DNA of 64,000 nucleotides from Pagrus major (Eukaryota; Chordata; Actinopteri; Spariformes; Sparidae), in contig NC_133227.1 in assembly GCF_040436345.1 (NCBI RefSeq), forward strand, positions 23,496,671-23,560,670. The letters are read 5' to 3'. The stretch's first letter is position 1. Each line of letters opens with the position of its first letter. Positions 39,141 to 51,600 of the stretch are shown piece by piece. A program made the position numbers and the translations under genes. Below the pieces are notes generated by a model that saw only the letters and a list, made by a program, of their open reading frames with translations, had not been told where the DNA came from and did not search any database.

Positions 39141-39541
39141 GACGTAGTTTGTAGTCCTAAAAACCGGAAATCAGTTCGCATTTGTGTACTTCCGGTTCTC
39201 TTGTCTCAAAGCCTATGAGTTTTTTAAATTGGTTTTCGGTTAAATGCCTGTAATAAAGTCTGTGGTTACCACAGGCTTAAGATATTTACACGTATTGTTC
39301 TGAGACATAAATAACATCATTAAACATCCCACAATTTAATTATAAAGCGTTTACGTGTCTTAAAAACGACGGTTGCTAACAAGTAGCTAAATGAGACTCA
39401 TCTACTCACTAGTCCGTCTTTATAGGCCGACTTAAATTACTTAAGTAACTATTAAACACTAACTTTAAAACGTGTAGATTAATCAGTTTATAGAAAACGT
39501 GTATAGTAATTGTAGTAAGAGGCTTAGTGGTGGTGGTGACG
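39141..39541 (-). repeat. Repeat copy B, inverted relative to 26597-26995
   Basis: The reverse complement of this block follows copy A in order, including a perfect 30-base match (39393-39422 against 26712-26741). It lies about 0.3 kb upstream of the inferred capn5 promoter. Confidence 0.75.
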
Positions 39542-40673
39542 TTTAAATCATGAGACCGCAATGTAGCGCCGAAGCCACGCCTCTTCCGGTTTGTCCACTG
39601 GGAGCTTATTTTAAATTTTATGGTGGCGAATGGAGAAAGACAAATAATTTGTTGATCCTGTTTGAATTGTGTCATGAATCCCACATGATGTTTGTCAATT
39701 TAAAATATAATCTTCGGATTTTGTGTGCTGATGTCAGTGTTTTCTTTGATTAATAATCATCCTTTTGGCAAACACACTAACAAACCCATTAAGACGTTTT
39801 ATTTTGAAGGTATGAACAGGAAGTGTTAATAATGATCAGATACCTGACAGTGGTCCTCGAGCTCAACCGCGAGAAGAGGAGGGGGGTATGAGCAGGAGGG
39901 ATGTAGGCGAGGGGGGGTGCTGCAGACTGAGCATGCGCACAGCTAACAGGCCTGCTGTAATCCCCTTTGTCACAAATAACTAGAGGATGCAATATGCTGT
40001 AATTAAGAAAAAACTATCCACCTAATTACAGCCTTATAGTTTCAGCGCTGCCTATATGTAACACATGAGAAGATGTAACTGGGAAATAAACACTGACACT
40101 TTTATTTTATTTTCTGTTTGAGAAATAAAAATCACAAATATCAGCAAAAACAACACGTACAGGGAGCTTTTGGGAATGGGACAATAAGCACTGATCAAAT
40201 ACTGCATGAGGATATTAATATAATTTGGTTTTATATTAACCTTTATCAGGTATACTCATTAAGTTAAAGGGCATGTAGCAAAACATTAATTTTCCACTGA
40301 CAGTAACAAAAAGCTTAAACCTATTTAACATTTTACAAAAGTTCATGCTGCACAAACTGACAGTTAATATATGAATTATCATTTGCACTCGACCCTAATG
40401 CTGAGAATACTGACGTCAGAGTTACCAGTGGGAACTGAACTACTAACACTTACAGTGTCGTGCCTTGCTCAGCTGACCGAGCTCAGGACCAACTTGGTCG
40501 TGCTGTAAAGAACTTCTAACTCTGCCAAGCACACAACTTTCCGAAATTGCGGTTTTAATAAAACTTCTCAGAGATGCTCAGGACAAACCTCATATCTAAA
40601 ATAAGTATACCTTCTAAAAATGAGTGTGAGTGAGACTAAAGGTATTGTAGTCATATGTTTCTGTCAACCCATT

Positions 40674-40885
40674 AGTGGTGGAAGAAGTATTCAGATTATT
40701 CACTTAAGTAAAAGTATAAATACCACATGAAAAAAGTCATACTTGAGTAAAAGTAAAGATATTGTGTTAAAATATTACTTTGGTAAAAGTGAAAGTCACC
40801 CATACAAATAGTACTTGTGTGAAAGTCTTAAAGTATCTTATATTAAATGTACCTAAGTATCAAAAGTACAGGTAAAAATAAATTA
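40674..40885 (+). repeat. AAGTA-rich non-autonomous element, 5' fragment
   Basis: It begins TTAGTGGTGGAAGAAGTATTCAGATTATTCACTTAAGTAAAAGTA and continues with GGTAAAAGTGAAAGTCACCCATA, paralleling 5945-6100. Confidence 0.65.
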
Positions 40886-40904
40886 AATTATGTATATATT
40901 GTAT

Positions 40905-41170
40905 AATATAGGTCGACTGATATGGCCTTTCTTCACCCAATATTTAGTGTAGAGTGGAAAACAAAAAGCCTGTAAAACAGTCAAATTTATAGAAATAAAA
41001 ATACACCAATGCATACATGTGTTGCTTGATATGATATTGAACAGTTCCACAATGAAAATGCAATCGATCAAACTGCATCACATCAATCATATGGGAGGTG
41101 GACATTACTGAATGTTTTGTTGCTGCAGACCAATATATTGATAATCTGTGTAATGATATCGACTACCAAC
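40905..41170. repeat. Possible GTCGACTGATATGGCC-type repeat
   Basis: TAGGTCGACTGATATGGCC starts a stretch with AATATATTGATAATCTGTGTAATGATATCGAC at its far end, reminiscent of fish repeats rich in CCGATAT/GATATCGG words. A similar stretch is at 48.87-49.2 kb. Weak evidence. Confidence 0.35.
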
Positions 41171-41599
41171 AAGTGAATCCTTCAAACAGTCTTGACAGAA
41201 AATCTATATTCATGGCTTTCTTATGACCTCAACAATGACCTTTTCTGTAGAGTCGACTCAAACATACAGCGAGGCAAATTTCTTCTATGTTGCATAAAAA
41301 AGAAAAATATCAGAGACAGTGAGAGGAAGAGAAATCAGTTTTATTGAACACTTACACTTCAAAGCATTGCTTTGGTGCCATCTACTGGTCAGCCACCAAT
41401 AATGTCCCTCCTGTCTCCATGAAGAGGAGGATCGTTTAACACATGAATAAACTATTATTTTTAATAAAGATGCACTGCTTCTCTACAGCTCTGTGGGTGG
41501 AGCATGGCGATGTAACTCCAGGATTAGTGAGGTAGGAGGCCTAAATATTAAACTATCATGGTGACGACAGACGATACATCGTTGTTTCTTTAATATAAT

Positions 41600-42965
41600 T
41601 TAAGTTTCAGCGAGGTTTTAGTGACATCTGGACAACTTCCCTATGGACTGTCATAATATTCAAGGTTGCCTGAAGATAAGTCCTAAAGCTAACACTAATC
41701 CTAATCTAATGATAAACTAATGACTCTAATGGTCTCCCCACCTTTCCTGAGGTTTAAATTTTCAGTTTAGAGTGATATCTGTTCAACAGCCACATGAATT
41801 GCAGTGAGATCGGTTACAGATATTCAAGATCTCCAAAGGATGAATCCTAATCCTAATGCTAACGCTAATCTATCAGTAATCTCCTGACTTTTTGTTTAAA
41901 ACCACCATCAGGTCAAAGTTGTCTCTTATTCAGTGAAACATCTTAAGGAAGTAAAAGAATTGGCACAAAAGTTCATATAGACAATCGTGGTCCTCAGAGG
42001 ATGAATCCTCCTAACTCTATTGATCTTTTGACTCATCCTCTAGTCAGGACGTGACCATGAGGTTGAATCTTTTTGGTTTTGAGTGATATGTGGCCACTAA
42101 TCAAACGTGGATTGCCATGAGATCGGGTACAGATATTCAAGGTCTCCTGAAGATGAATTGGCACAAAACTTTATACAGATATTCATGGTCCTCAGAGGAT
42201 GAACCCTATTCACTTGAGGGTCTTCTCACTTTTCTTCTTGTCAGGAAGTCCTAAGTTGAGGTTTTGAGTGAGATCTGGACAACCACTGCATGGATAGCCA
42301 TGAATTTAATGCAGATATTCACAGTCTCAAGAGGATAAAACCTAATGCTAATCCACCAGTAATCTTCTGACTTTCTTTCTTTCTGTCACTCTCTAGTGCC
42401 AAAGTTTCCCCTGTTCAGTTATATACTGTATGTCAATGTAGTAGATAAATTGGCACACAATTTTGTGGACATTCATGGTACACAGAGGATGAACCCTTCT
42501 GGTTCTGCTGATGCTCTGACTTGTTCCTCTAGTCAGCAGGTCACCATGAGGTTGCCATTTTCAAATTTTGCTTTAAATCTGGACAACCACCACATGGATT
42601 GCTATGACATTTTGAACAGACATTCCTGGTTCCCAGATGATGAACCCTATTGACGTTAATGATCTTCTGGCTTTTCCAGGCTTGAGTTGAAGATTTGAGT
42701 GACATTTGGAACACTACCAAATGGCTTGCCAGGTGATTTGGTAGATATTCAAGGTCTCCAGAGGATCTATCCTAATAACTGGAGTGATCTTCTCACTTTT
42801 CTTCTAGTCAGGAGGTTAACTTTAGGTTGACATTTTCAAATATGCATGAGATCTGGACAGCTACCATATGGATTTACATGAGATTTGGAACAGATATTAA
42901 AGTTACCCAGAGGATGGATCCCATCTACTTTAGCAATCTTCTTAAATTTTCTTCTAGCTAAGAGG
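41600..42965 (+). repeat. Degenerate tandem array of ~150-bp units
   Basis: About nine units repeat the order GAGTGATATCTGG/CAACCACATGG, ATTGCCATGAGATCGGGTACAGATATTCA(A/T)GGTC, CAGAGGATGAATCCTA, and a closing phrase such as CTCACTTTTCTTCTAGTCAGGAGGTTAAC. The GATGAA landmark falls near 41839, 42000, 42152, 42333, 42488, 42638, 42762 and 42913, with spacing mostly 125-180 bases. The copies are strongly diverged and truncated. It is a minisatellite-like array with no gene. Confidence 0.8.
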
Positions 42966-44210
42966 GTTTTCTGCTTGATTGATACTTCAGCTCAAAACTG
43001 ATTGTAAATCCATTTTACAAATGAGGCCCCATATTTTTATAGGGGAGAATTATGAAAAAATGTCTTCATGTCAGTCTTTATATTCATCTTGGGGTAAACA
43101 GGTAGGGGCATTAATAATTTAGTACATTTACAATGTATAAAGTACATTCCCACCATTAGAAATAGCACCACAGAAGAAGTGAAGATGGTTGAATACTTCA
43201 CTGACGGAGCTCTTAGTCTCTGAGGGTAACAGCTGATGTGGTTACCGTTCACCTCTGAACCACCTGCTGGTGGAAATAGCTGTTCATTTAATTAATGGGA
43301 TGAGGAACAGAATTGTGCAAGAGGGAGAAGAGCCTAACTGACCGTTCACAATAATGTAAAAGGCCCCCCATGATCAGCTACATGTGTTTGGCCGTCCTCA
43401 CTGCACAGACTTTCAGTGGGTTTATAGACTTTCTCTGGGCCACAATGAGCTCTTGATTTACTGACTGATCTATGTTTCAGCCCTCACAAGCTTTGGTAAG
43501 TGACCAAAACAAGAAGACTGCAAATGATTCTCTGCAGGATCGCCTCTCTCAGGACCGGTGGACTACATCTGAACAGTTCAATTTTCTCTCAACAGTATGC
43601 CTCCTACAAACTCCAAGCTGTTGATCGCTACACAGCAGATTGTTCATTTTCTACACTGTTGTACCTTCGCCTTTAATCACAACTTTTATCTCAATCCAGG
43701 TTTTGTTAAGAGATAAAATGGTCAACATTTCAGCTTTTTATCTTATAATTTCTACTGTTTAACTCATAATCATGACTTTATCTCATCATTATGATTTTTT
43801 TTTTTTTTAAATCAAGGCTAGGTGTTCGTGCACATAAAACATCAGCTTCCATAAAAATGTTGTAAAGCAACAAATTGTTGCCTGTTAGCGGTCTTCCCGC
43901 GTTTCCAGTCTTCTTCTGGGGGAAAAAAGAAATGTGATATTGCAAAACTGCAAACTGTTCAGTAAGTATTGGAAATGGCTTCAATGCAGCGATATCATAC
44001 TACATAACTTATTAGAAATGTGAGGCTGCTACTTTCCAGCAGGATCCAGTATACAGCTGTAAAATTTAATACTTTCATCAGTACTTTAATAAACGTTAAT
44101 CATTTCATTTATATGCAGACAAACAAAAACAAAAAGACAGACTCTGGGGAATTGTTTTCCAGAGCTAGAATGAATGACAGGCCTGCATGTTGTTTTATAA
44201 TAAGGTGCTG

Positions 44211-44216
44211 TTTATT
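44211..44216 (-). promoter_or_regulatory. Possible cul5 polyadenylation signal
   Basis: TTTATT on the + strand gives AATAAA on the - strand about 0.9 kb after the cul5 stop. Other sites further left are possible. Confidence 0.3.
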
Positions 44217-44364
44217 TAATCATTTCATTATTCACATCTCATGGTACACTCTCCTATACCTTTGAATTGTAGTATTTACCATGTGTAATACTGACCTCAG
44301 CCTCTTCCCCCAGGCTTCCTGCAGAAAAGAGAGCTGTCACAGACGTGATCTGAGCTCCCGTCAC

Positions 44365-44499
44365 ACTCCAACCTCACCTCTGTCCCTGGGTACATCTGAT
44401 AGAGGGAAATGGATTCTGGATTATAGCAATATGCTAATTTTCTTTCCCCTCACATTCTCCTTTTTTACCCAGGGACAGAGGCTTGACGGGGTTTGGAGT
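44365..44499. repeat. Inverted repeat in cul5 3' flank
   Basis: CTCTGTCCCTGGGTA at 44378-44392 is perfectly mirrored by TACCCAGGGACAGAG at 44466-44480. The arms extend imperfectly to ACTCCAACC (44365) and GGTTTGGAGT (44499). The 73-base spacer is AT-rich. Confidence 0.75.
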
Positions 44500-45121
44500 T
44501 TCTGTCTGGTTCAGTCCTGCAAACTGTGAAGTGCTTATCTGGCTCTTTATACAAACTGAATGTCCGGATTAAGTGTTTGATCACTTTAACTATGACTGCA
44601 GAGAGTCACGACAGCTTCGGGGGCCCCGCGACAATCCAGCTAGCTGGTTAAAGCAGCAGTGAAGAGGTTCAGATGGTCTGGGGTTTGACGTGGATTAAAA
44701 CTGGATCTGAAATATCTGCAGTCCAAAGTTCCTCAGCTTTTTCCTGTCAGCATGCCTTTTAGACTCGCACAAGCATCATTGAGCAGGAGCGTAGTTGTAG
44801 TAGCTGCCCAGACGACCACCATGGCATCAAAAACATCTGGACATCTGTCATCTGGACAGCACGTAAACCCCCTCCAACTAAAAACAAGTATAACCACTTG
44901 GTGAAGACTCCCACTGCAACTTTTTTTTTCTTTGTACAACTTTAAGGCAGGAAGTTCCACTTATTTTTTTAAATAGGTAGGTCTCAGTCTTAGATTCATG
45001 CCTCCCTGCACAAGATTGGATTTTTTCTTTTTTAAATAGAGGACGGGGAGCCTGGAAGTATCCTAGTGTCCATCAGGCCTGATCCACTGAAAGTCAACAC
45101 GAGTCGTCCCAACGTGCCGTG

Positions 45122-45316
45122 CTATGCCATGTAGATGAAGGTGTTAATATCGGTCTCATCTCGCTTTATGTACTTATGATCTATCAGCCACTCGATCTGC
45201 TCCTTGATCATCTTCTTCTGTGGTAAAAACATGTTCTTTAGGATCTCCACCAGCTCCGTCTGCAGCTGGGCATTGTTGATGCGCTTCCTCATCTTCATGA
45301 TCTGGATGATGGCCTC
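45122..45316 (-). CDS. cul5: cul5 terminal exon: winged-helix domain and NEDD8 site
   Basis: This exon encodes residues 717-780. It opens EAIIQIMKMRKR, so the lysine of IIQIMK falls at residue 724, the known neddylation position in human CUL5. It closes IEWLIDHKYIKRDETDINTF then IYMA, the conserved cullin C-terminus. A CCCAG acceptor precedes it. Modification of this lysine by NEDD8 (UBE2F with RBX2 in the family) activates the ligase; that role is known for the family and inferred here. Confidence 0.95.
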   Translation of the reverse strand, partial: EAIIQIMKMRKRINNAQLQTELVEILKNMFLPQKKMIKEQIEWLIDHKYIKRDETDINTFIYMA

Positions 45317-48300
45317 CTGGGAAACATGAGAAAGAGAAAAGTGTGAAAACACGTAAGACGGATGGGTCGGACAAACATCGCCACAGGTGTCAGCTGAAGC
45401 TCCATGATGGGAGATGGAAGGTTAAACCGTTTATTCACAGCAGGTGGTGTTACATAACCAGCAGCATCTCCACCAGCCTGCTGCGAGCTCCTTTCCATAC
45501 CTGCGTTCTCAGTATCCTGAGCTGGACGATGCCCTCATTCTCCTCCTCTCTCATTCGCTCTGTGGTGAGCTGCAGCCGACCAATCAGGTTGATCTTCCCC
45601 CTTTTCTGAACCTTGGAGTTTTTTCTGTAAAGTTCATTAAAAAACACAAACAATGAGTCAATTTACAGTATAGGTCTACAGTTTCTTTTCAATATATACA
45701 AAAATCAAGTGTTAAAGTGAAAATTTGTGAGCCAGGCTATCTTCTCATTCAACTCGTAGCAAAAAAAAGAGTTTCCTTACATGAGAGAAAACTCCTGGTT
45801 GACGTAGAATAGTGTTCCCTCTGCAAAGTCTTTGGGTGAAGACACTACCGGGTCGTAAGACAACACCTGCCGCTTGAGTTTGGGAAACGCCACCAGAGAC
45901 TGGGAGAGTGAGGAATGCATAATGATTCAGAGGGAAGCAGCAAAAATAATCAGATTAATGAATCTGATAAAGAACAAGGTACCTCAAAAATTTAAAAAAA
46001 TCTAAACTAACAGCACTGCAATGACTACATCTCTGATTCACGAAAATTTACCCAGAGAGTGCGTCGCAGCTCGGCGTCCGGCAGCTCAGTGGCTAACTTG
46101 AGGTTTTCAAAGCTGATCCTCTCTCTGGGCCTCTGGTTCCAGGCAAACAGCACAGCCAGCTGGAAGGTGGTCACCTCCAGGTCATATTGGCCCACTTCGT
46201 TCTTAAAGGTTATCTGGAGAAATGACAGTTTGTTGGGTCCCATTCCACAGCTACAACAAGCTACTCACTAAAAATTCACAACAAAAAAAGTCTGACAGGC
46301 ATGTGAAGCCACTCGTATATCTTTCCAAGTTATGTGTAGCATGATTGTGTGTTTCTCTGTACAGATCTGTTAAACTCACAATGCCGTTGGACATGAGGTG
46401 GTGCCAGTGAAGCTTCCTGCCGCTGTGGTTCTTCTTATAGAAGTCTTCTACCTCTGGTATCAAATCTTCCAGCTCTGTGGGCAGAGAGACAAAAACCTTC
46501 TCGCTGCTCCTCGACCACGCTCCAGCATTCAGGATCTTTATGTTGACTGAGTCGGCTGCAGAGGAACACACAAAGACGTCTTAGTCACTGACTGACACCA
46601 ACAGTTAGCATGTCTTTAGTTCTGTCATGTTTTGTCAACAAATCACTGTCAAGTCATTTATTCAGTAAAAATGCCAAATATTTACTGGTTCCAGCTGCTC
46701 AAATGTGCAGGCTGTAACGTCTGCTCCGTATATATGAAGTGTGTGAGTAGGGTTAACATCTTCTTCTCACCTGGTAACGCAAGCTTGTTGTGTTTATGCA
46801 TTTCTTTGAACGACTGGTTGAGGTCCTCCGACACCTTGATGTCCTGAAACATCCTGGCCAGCTTGTTGACATAATCAGCTGGCATCCCTACTTCCTGTCA
46901 GGAAACATGACATCACAGGAAGACAGTTTAGATGTGAAGAAAAACTACCTGTAATGCAAAATAAAAACAACTTTTCGCATCAGTAGAAATTGAGTACAGC
47001 TGAATTACCCTGAGCCACTCCACCATGTTCTCCTCTATCTCACTGTCTGCAGAGATGTCCAGGATGAGTCGACGGGTCAGGTGGGCTTTGTGGTAGCGCA
47101 TGAACACGTCTTTGTTCTGGACGTACTTCAGCACTAACAGCTGCAAAGAGTACACAGATGATCACCGCCGCCCACATTAAAAGTCAAGTTAGGCTTTTTT
47201 GGCTGCTTCAAGTGCCGCAGGTTTTTTCTGGACTTTTTTCTGAAGAAATCTTCCTTTAGTTTATGTGTACTGAACACATGGAATTATCGACAAAACATTT
47301 TTAAGATGGACACACACTGTTCAACTCTGAGTATTGTTCTTTTGAAAAGATTTAACTCTGTGTAAACTCACCACTTCCTTCAGCTTGGCCTCGATCTCCT
47401 CAGACGTGAGCTTCTTGCTCAGCGGGGTCTTCCTCAGGAGCATGTCACAGTAGTTGGCCAGCAGCTCTGGACACTTGGACTCTGGTTGAGTTTTCAGACC
47501 GACCCTGTACACACAGGTGAGGAAAACTAACGCAGTCAGACATTTACTGCCTTTATCATTTAAAGTAAAAAACTGAATTTCACACAGGAAGCATCTCTCA
47601 CCCTTTCTGTTTCAGGGGAAGTTCTAATTTAAATATAGTGGCGTCGTTCACAACAGCTTTATACGCCTGTGAAGAAAAACAGGACGTCAGTCAGTTTAAG
47701 AACGTCTTCTGTCAGGTGTGTCCCACAATGACAGCGTGTTGTTAAAGGACATGTTAGTAAAATTTGAGCTCACTTTGTCTCTCGCTGTCAGGAAGCGTGG
47801 GTCGTCCTGAAAGGCTTCTTTCACCAGTCGACTGAAGCGGTTAAACAAGGTGAGCAGCTGCTCCACATATTTCTCTGAGTCCTGCAACAAAGAACAGATG
47901 ATGCAACTAACTTTGGTGAGAACAAGGTTGTCAGAAAACCCTGAAAGTTAGACTTAATAAACTGGAATTATTCATTGACATCAGGACAACTTGACCGTTA
48001 ACACCCCCACTCTGATCAGTATACAAGTACGAGTGACACTCACAGAGGTGATCGTCTCCGCTGAGGCCACCATATCAGCCAGGCCAGCGCTCATGATATG
48101 CTCCTCCAGGTCCTTCAGCATTGGCTCGATGCCGCTGGGCACTTTGTCCATGAGAGAGAACATCAGATGGAGCTCTGTGATGGAGAGGAAACCAACATTA
48201 TCACTTTTATTGTTTAAATTATGATGAGATTCAGTTCCCAGTAAAGTAGTGGTCACTGTAATCAAACCTAAAAAGACGTTAAAAGTGCAAAAACAAGCTG

Positions 48301-48536
48301 ATTCTGGTGCCACATGAAATTAATGTTCATCGTTTTGATATTTCACAGATCAAATGGAACCAAACGATACTAAATAATGAAGATAATCATTAGCTGATGC
48401 AGAGTAACTCGGTACTCTGATTTGACCTCAGATATTGAATAATAAGCTTCTGTTTGGGAGCTAGCAGGAGATGGGCTACTTTAAAATCCATTACTGTGGA
48501 CGCCATTTATCCATTTGTTCAATCAAACCGCAAGAG

Positions 48537-48634
<98 letters not shown>

Positions 48635-51600
48635 TGTATTAAAAAGTAATGATGGGTGGTTTAAGCAGCCCAGATACCGAGCAGACGTCTCAATTATAGA
48701 AAAAAAAGCTCTTCAATATATATAAAATCTAATCATCTCCTAATATAATGTATTATTGTATCTTACATTTGAATCATCCACATTACAAAAGTTCATTTTA
48801 GGATGTCTGAGTGGATTTTGATGACCTGTCAATTTTAAACTGTATGTATGTAACTCTATGATATATGTTTAAAGCCTGACCGATACTCTTGGCTCTCAAT
48901 GCAATACAGAAAACATAAGATATCAATATATCTGCCGATAAAGATACGTTTTTGGGTAATGATCCCTCAAATGTGGCTATCAAACACATGTAATAAAGAT
49001 ACTGTACGAAACGAAGGCAGGATAGGAGTTTAACAATAAACTTTGTCATAAAAGGACATCAGTGCACTAAAACTAAACTGGGAATTTAACTACCCCCCAG
49101 CATCTTTTTCTGCATGATAATCTGTAAAGAGAAAGTTTTCATATCAACACATATCGGGAAACATAAAGGGCCATACCAATATACCTGTGATAGGCCAATA
49201 TCAGGTGGGGTCGGGTCTTTGCCTTTCTTCTATGTCGGACATTATCACTCTCCAAATTTGGAAACTACAGTTCTCATAATTTGGGGGCTTTGAGGGATGT
49301 AAACAGGATCTAAAACATTGCAGTGCAGTCAGTTAATTAGCTATGGGCTTCATCTTGTGGCCTGTTATGTGTTATTTGTTTACATTTTGTCAGATTGGCA
49401 TGGAATTATCTTTTAGCAGTTCCTGTTTGCAATGCCCTCATGGATGCAGAGACAACCATCACTGGATGACTGGATGAGGAGTGCCTTTCTTCTTATAAGT
49501 GGATTTACGTCCTGTTAAGCAAGGATATTCCCCAACTGTCCTAACTGTATCATCACACATTGATTCAAGAGGAGAGGTGACAGCACACACGGATGTTGTA
49601 CAGGCGTTCAGACGCTGGACAATAAGGTTTGGTCAGGGCTATATCCTGGTGCAAACCTGAGCTGGCTGAGCCTTTGGTGGGAGCGGTCCTGCCGTACTCA
49701 CTCTCTGTCTCATTTCGTTTGATCATGCCTGGACACTCGGCTAAGATGGTCTCCTTGAAAGATGTAACCAGTGCATTGACGCAGCACTCCATTAACTGGG
49801 AAGATAAACAGAGGGAGAACAATACAGAGACACACATGAGATATGTGTAGAGCATCAAAAAATACAACACTTCGGGAAATGTGTTCTGTTTTCTTGTTTC
49901 AGGAGTGAGGTGAAAAGATCGATATCAATCTCAAGTCTGATTTGTTTGAGCTGCTCACAAACAGAAATGTCAAAAACAACAATGTTGTAACTATTTCCTG
50001 ATGAACAACTTTTTATCCATTCATCTCCTGCTACAGCTCAGGTTGTCAGATACAGGCTGTGAGCACAGGTTTTGTTCTGTCTGTAAAGACATGATCAATG
50101 TCAAACATGTCAACATATCAAACCTGGCAACCTCAACATGACTACAATACAGGGAGCTGCGTACTGTCACTACGCTTGACTGTTTAGTGTTCACCAACAA
50201 ATAGTTCCCGCAAGTTACTCCCTCTAAAACCATACATTTAAATGTCTACATTACAGTTTGTGTACAGATTAAACAAACAAAACATAATGTATTCCACTGT
50301 ACAGACATGAGACTGATATCTATCTTCTAATCAAACAGTAGGCAAGAAATAAATATTTCACTAAATGTTAAACTTTTCTTTTTATATAAAAGAAATACAT
50401 ACAAGTTGCTATTTAAGTGCAAAAAAATGCATGTAAACATTTCTGTTATGTGTGGAAATATGTGTAAAATGGTGTAAAATAGCATAAATACAACACAATA
50501 TGTGGCGTAATCCTGCTGACAAAACCAATCAACCATCAAACAGGGACGGAACAAAACATAAGCTCCTTGGCGGAGGTGATAAATAACATACCATAAATGT
50601 GGGAAGTGAAGCAACTGATGTGTTAAATTTATAAAACTGCAAACGAAAACAATGGAGCTGCACCATGGTGTGAAAAATAGTGGACAAGACTGTGGCTCCA
50701 AGGCTGTTTTACTACTAACTTAACTGTAAAATTATTTAATGTATGTAAGATTATTATGAAAGCAGAATATCAAACAGTATGATTACTGGTATGTAATTAT
50801 AATATCAAGATACACTTAATATTTATACAGTAGTATTGCAGTATAATAATTTGATACACCAATAAAATACTACATTATACATGTGTGTAATACTCACAGC
50901 TTGAACAGAGTTACAGTCACGTCTCGTCTCCAGATATCTCAGTGCACGTTTCTCCTCTTCCCTCAGCTTTGAATCAGCCTGGTGAAAATGCACACCAATA
51001 CATACACATATATTTATCACATTTTTTCACATGAAACACTCAACAGCATCTCAAAAAGCATTATATTCACAATATACAGTATTTTTTTCTGCTGTGGATC
51101 AAACTTCAGAAGACAGGCAAGTAGTTCAGGAGATTTGAAACCTCTCAGTGTCGATGGCGCTGACATTTTTAAGGCTGAAAAAGAACCTAAAAGGATGTCA
51201 AAACACTGTGATCCCAACACCCACAGTGTTTGGACTCACAGAAATATGCATGAAACTGATCCTCTGCCAACAATCAGGCCAGGATGCATCCCCGAAGAAG
51301 GATATTTTCCAATTTCATCTGAAGAATAATCTGTTTTTAGGATTATTTTGATGGTTTTACTGTGGAAAAGTCCTCCAGAAGAAGGTCTCTGGAGGAGCTG
51401 AGCCCTCTTTGAAGTTTTACTGACTTACATAAAGTAATAAAGTTTGATCAAACTGTGACTGGGACTGAACATTTCTGGCCCTTGCTGCGCGTTATCTGAC
51501 AAAATGCTTCAGTTCTGTTTCAGTAAGAGAGACAGTGTGAAGAAGACAGGCATGAGATCAGCGGTTCACGCTGGCTGTCTGACTGTTTTCTCTTTTGATT

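Larger units (their letters stand above)
38840..44200. other. Intergenic stretch between capn5 promoter and cul5 3' end
   Basis: No exon is supported. It contains one copy of the inverted repeat pair, an AAGTA-rich fragment, the tandem array at 41.6-43.0 kb, and AT-rich filler. The two - strand genes capn5 and cul5 lie tail to head across it. Confidence 0.55.

Noticed and set aside
45174..45498. Out-of-frame ORFs over cul5 3' exons
   Set aside because: Shadows of the real cul5 exons in other frames, crossing splice sites.
48454..48725. Two + strand ORFs with long TH/HT repeats
   Set aside because: They translate the CA microsatellite in a cul5 intron.
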